A stretch of 64,000 nucleotides of DNA from NCBI GenBank assembly GCA_025093555.1, contig JAIWNF010000012.1, forward strand, positions 682,001 to 746,000. The letters are read 5' to 3'. Below are positions 62,030 through 64,000 of this stretch, in pieces. How positions within the stretch are numbered: the first letter of the stretch is position 1; each line of letters starts with the position of its first letter. This DNA comes from Circinella umbellata (taxonomy: Eukaryota; Mucoromycota; Mucoromycetes; Mucorales; Lichtheimiaceae). Position numbers and translations under genes: made by a program. The notes beneath the pieces were generated by a model, which was given only the letters and a program-made list of their open reading frames with translations, ran no database searches and was not told the origin of the DNA.

Positions 62030-63530
62030 AGGTACCCAAATTATTGTAATCACACACAGTCAACCCAACCAATCAACCTACACACCTATAAATTCAATAA
62101 TAACCAAATCACGCACATACAAATATCTTTTCCTGATGAATCAATACACTCATAAACACACACACACACACACACGCAGCCCCCTAGTTTTTTCTTTTTT
62201 TTATCTTTTCTCCTCTTTTTTTTTTTTCTCTTTTTTTTTCTGCTGTAAATTTTTCGCGTCATCTTTTTTTTTTTCCTTTTAATCAAAAAAAAAAAAAAAG
62301 TTTACTATTGTGCGCACTTCTTTTTTCTTTTTATTATTATTATTAGTATTATTAATTTTCTAATACATGAAATCAATAATCAATTAAATACAGACATTTA
62401 AATCAACAGAAAAAAAAAACATCATACATAATTAGGTTGTATAAAAAATATATTTGGAATCAGGACCTCTTTTTTTGATAATAAATCAGACCTTTTTTTT
62501 TTATTTTTATTTTTAATCGTTCCATACGTATTAATCCCGTTTATTCCCAGTGTGTGTGCCTACCATGCGTATACAATAAATGCAGCAAAGCATGGTAAAG
62601 TTTTTTATTGAGAACCAACTCCCACAGTTATTTTTTTCTTTTTGCACCTTGTACAAAGAAAAGAATCTCCCCTTCATCTCGCCACTAAAGAGTATTTTCT
62701 AACTTTTCTTCCCTTCCCCCCCAAATAATCACTTTGTCTTCTTTCTAAAGAACCATCAATCATAATCAAATATATAAACAATCGAACACTCTCATTTTCC
62801 CGTCTTTATTATAGAACTATTATCAATAGAAATTATAAATATTTTATCGCCACTAAAAATATTCCCCAGTAATTATAATCTAAATCGGGTTGCACTGGTT
62901 TAAATTTTTTCTTTTGACAACATCTTTATACATGTATCTGTTATCTTGTCTTCATTGGTAAAAAAAAAAAAAAAAATTGCTTTTTATTTTTCTCCCATAA
63001 TTATTGATTAGTATATCAATTTATAACCATAGTGATGACGATGACTCATACCTGAATCCGGTTATCCCGATGATTTATTTTTTCATTGTTTCTATGATAC
63101 GTACATAAAGAAAAGAATAGTGTGTACTTGAGAATAATCCGATGATGTGCGCCATTTAATATATATTGCTCCAATAAATAGGATCAATTGTTTATTTGGA
63201 AATGGATATAATTTCTATATTTCGTTTTTCTTATGTATAAGACTGCATGAAAAAATTTCGACCAAACAAAACACTTAAAGATGATCAATTTTTACAGTTC
63301 CCGATATGGCTCTTTATATGTAAATTGGGGCACATTTCCCTCGAATAATATTTTTTCTTTTTCTTTTTTTTAATAATTATCCAGAAAGAGAAAGAAAAAT
63401 ATAGAAAACTTTGTTTTATAGCTTTTTTTATTATTTTGACGTCTTTTTTTTTTTTTACTATCTCTCTTTCTCTCTCTTTTTTTTTTCCCCCGTTCTTTCT
63501 CTGTACTACTATTAATTTGTGTTATATAAT
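62030..63530. other. Intergenic region with no supported gene
   Basis: Contains the NHP6 3' UTR, a (CA)n tract near 62158-62175, long T and pyrimidine runs and the promoter of the carrier gene. No gene is seen. Confidence 0.55.
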
Positions 63531-64000
63531 ATGACAGATACTTCAGAATTGGAAATAATTGAAAATTCAACACCTTTTCAACATGAACAAATCAAGATTA
63601 GACCTGGAACTATAAATCAAGCGTCTTCTACCGAAAGAATGATTTCTGCTTGTGCGGGTGCTCTTGTTACTTCTACTCTAAGTACGTTTTTCAACCTTTT
63701 GTTTTATATATATATATATATATATACTTATTATTATTTATTTAATAGTGACACCATTGGACGTTGTTAAGACAAGACTACAAAGTCAAGAAGCACATGG
63801 TTATCGCCATTTGAATGGTACAGCTGTAAGTTACTTGTCTTTTTAAGTAAAAAAAAAAAAAGGGCTCATTTTTTTTTTATCTAATTTATATATTTTGGAA
63901 TAATAGGACGGATTAGTTAAAATTGTTCGTAATGAAGGTCCTTTGGCATTATTTCGGGGTCTTTCAGCAGGATTAGTCATGGCCATTCCTTCTACAGTAA
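63531..64000 (+). CDS. Mitochondrial carrier, MTM1/SLC25A39-40-like (5' part, runs off window)
   Basis: Exons so far: 63531-63681, 63749-63825 and 63907 to the window end, giving about 107 residues. The first transmembrane repeat is visible: ERMISACAGALVTSTL leads into the carrier signature TPLDVVKTRLQ (P53-x-D55-x-x-K58). A matrix loop and the second helix start (VRNEGPLALFRGLSAGLVMA) follow, as expected for the G-x-x-x-x-x-[WF]RG block. The ISACAGA/TPLDVVKTRLQ wording is closest to Mtm1 / SLC25A39-40, the inner-membrane carriers tied to glutathione import and manganese/iron homeostasis. Subfamily assignment rests on one third of the protein. Start chosen at the ATG before TDTSELE. Confidence 0.85.

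Overview
The window looks like nuclear DNA of an early-diverging fungus, most likely Mucoromycota (Mucorales-like). The reasons are the strongly AT-rich base composition, about 60 short introns (mostly 60-150 nt, GT(A/R)AGT...YAG), gene families typical of these fungi (FAR1 zinc-finger regulator, DUF3712 giant membrane protein, RTC4/OTU relics), long poly-Gln/Asn/His tracts, and a fungal Ggamma subunit with a CaaX box. The species is inferred, not proven. No rRNA, tRNA or CRISPR signal was found. I built the gene models by hand, joining exons by splice signals and checking reading phase across every junction.

Layout. 1-10 kb: non-coding lead-in, then a FAR1-domain regulator (+, 2388-4870), a 3 kb gap and a peroxisomal long-chain alcohol oxidase ending in SKL (+, 7857-10391). 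10-21 kb: an FHA-domain nuclear protein (-, 11048-12713) converging on the oxidase, a histidine acid phosphatase with nine exons (+, 15484-17804) and a bHLH-zipper factor (+, 18604-20615). 21-28 kb: a small secreted cysteine-rich protein (+), a single-pass membrane protein (-), an ANTH/AP180 clathrin adaptor (+) and a small mitochondrial membrane protein (+). 29-38 kb: a G-protein gamma subunit (-), the 15-exon XPF/Rad1 repair nuclease (-), an unassigned structured RNA candidate (35.5 kb), a secreted acidic protein (-) and TAN1/THUMPD1 (+). 38.8-44.2 kb: a 1667-residue type II membrane protein built from a duplicated DUF3712-like region (-).

44-56 kb is a gene desert. It holds a 751-bp pogo/Tc1-like non-autonomous element with TA target duplication and repeated ACCGGTTTAGCGAA motifs, followed by a decayed OTU-protease / RTC4-domain locus (-). 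58-64 kb: a secreted GDSL esterase (+), an NHP6-type HMG-box protein (+) and the 5' part of an MTM1/SLC25A39-like mitochondrial carrier (+) that runs off the window.

The genes are ordinary housekeeping and signalling genes with no operon-like or cluster logic. The parts that deserve a second look are the structured RNA at 35.5 kb, the TA-flanked element at 50.6 kb, the OTU/RTC4 relic, the duplicated DUF3712 giant, and several splicing oddities: a GC-AG intron, 13-14 nt micro-exons, stopless 3n introns, and one doubtful acceptor in XPF.
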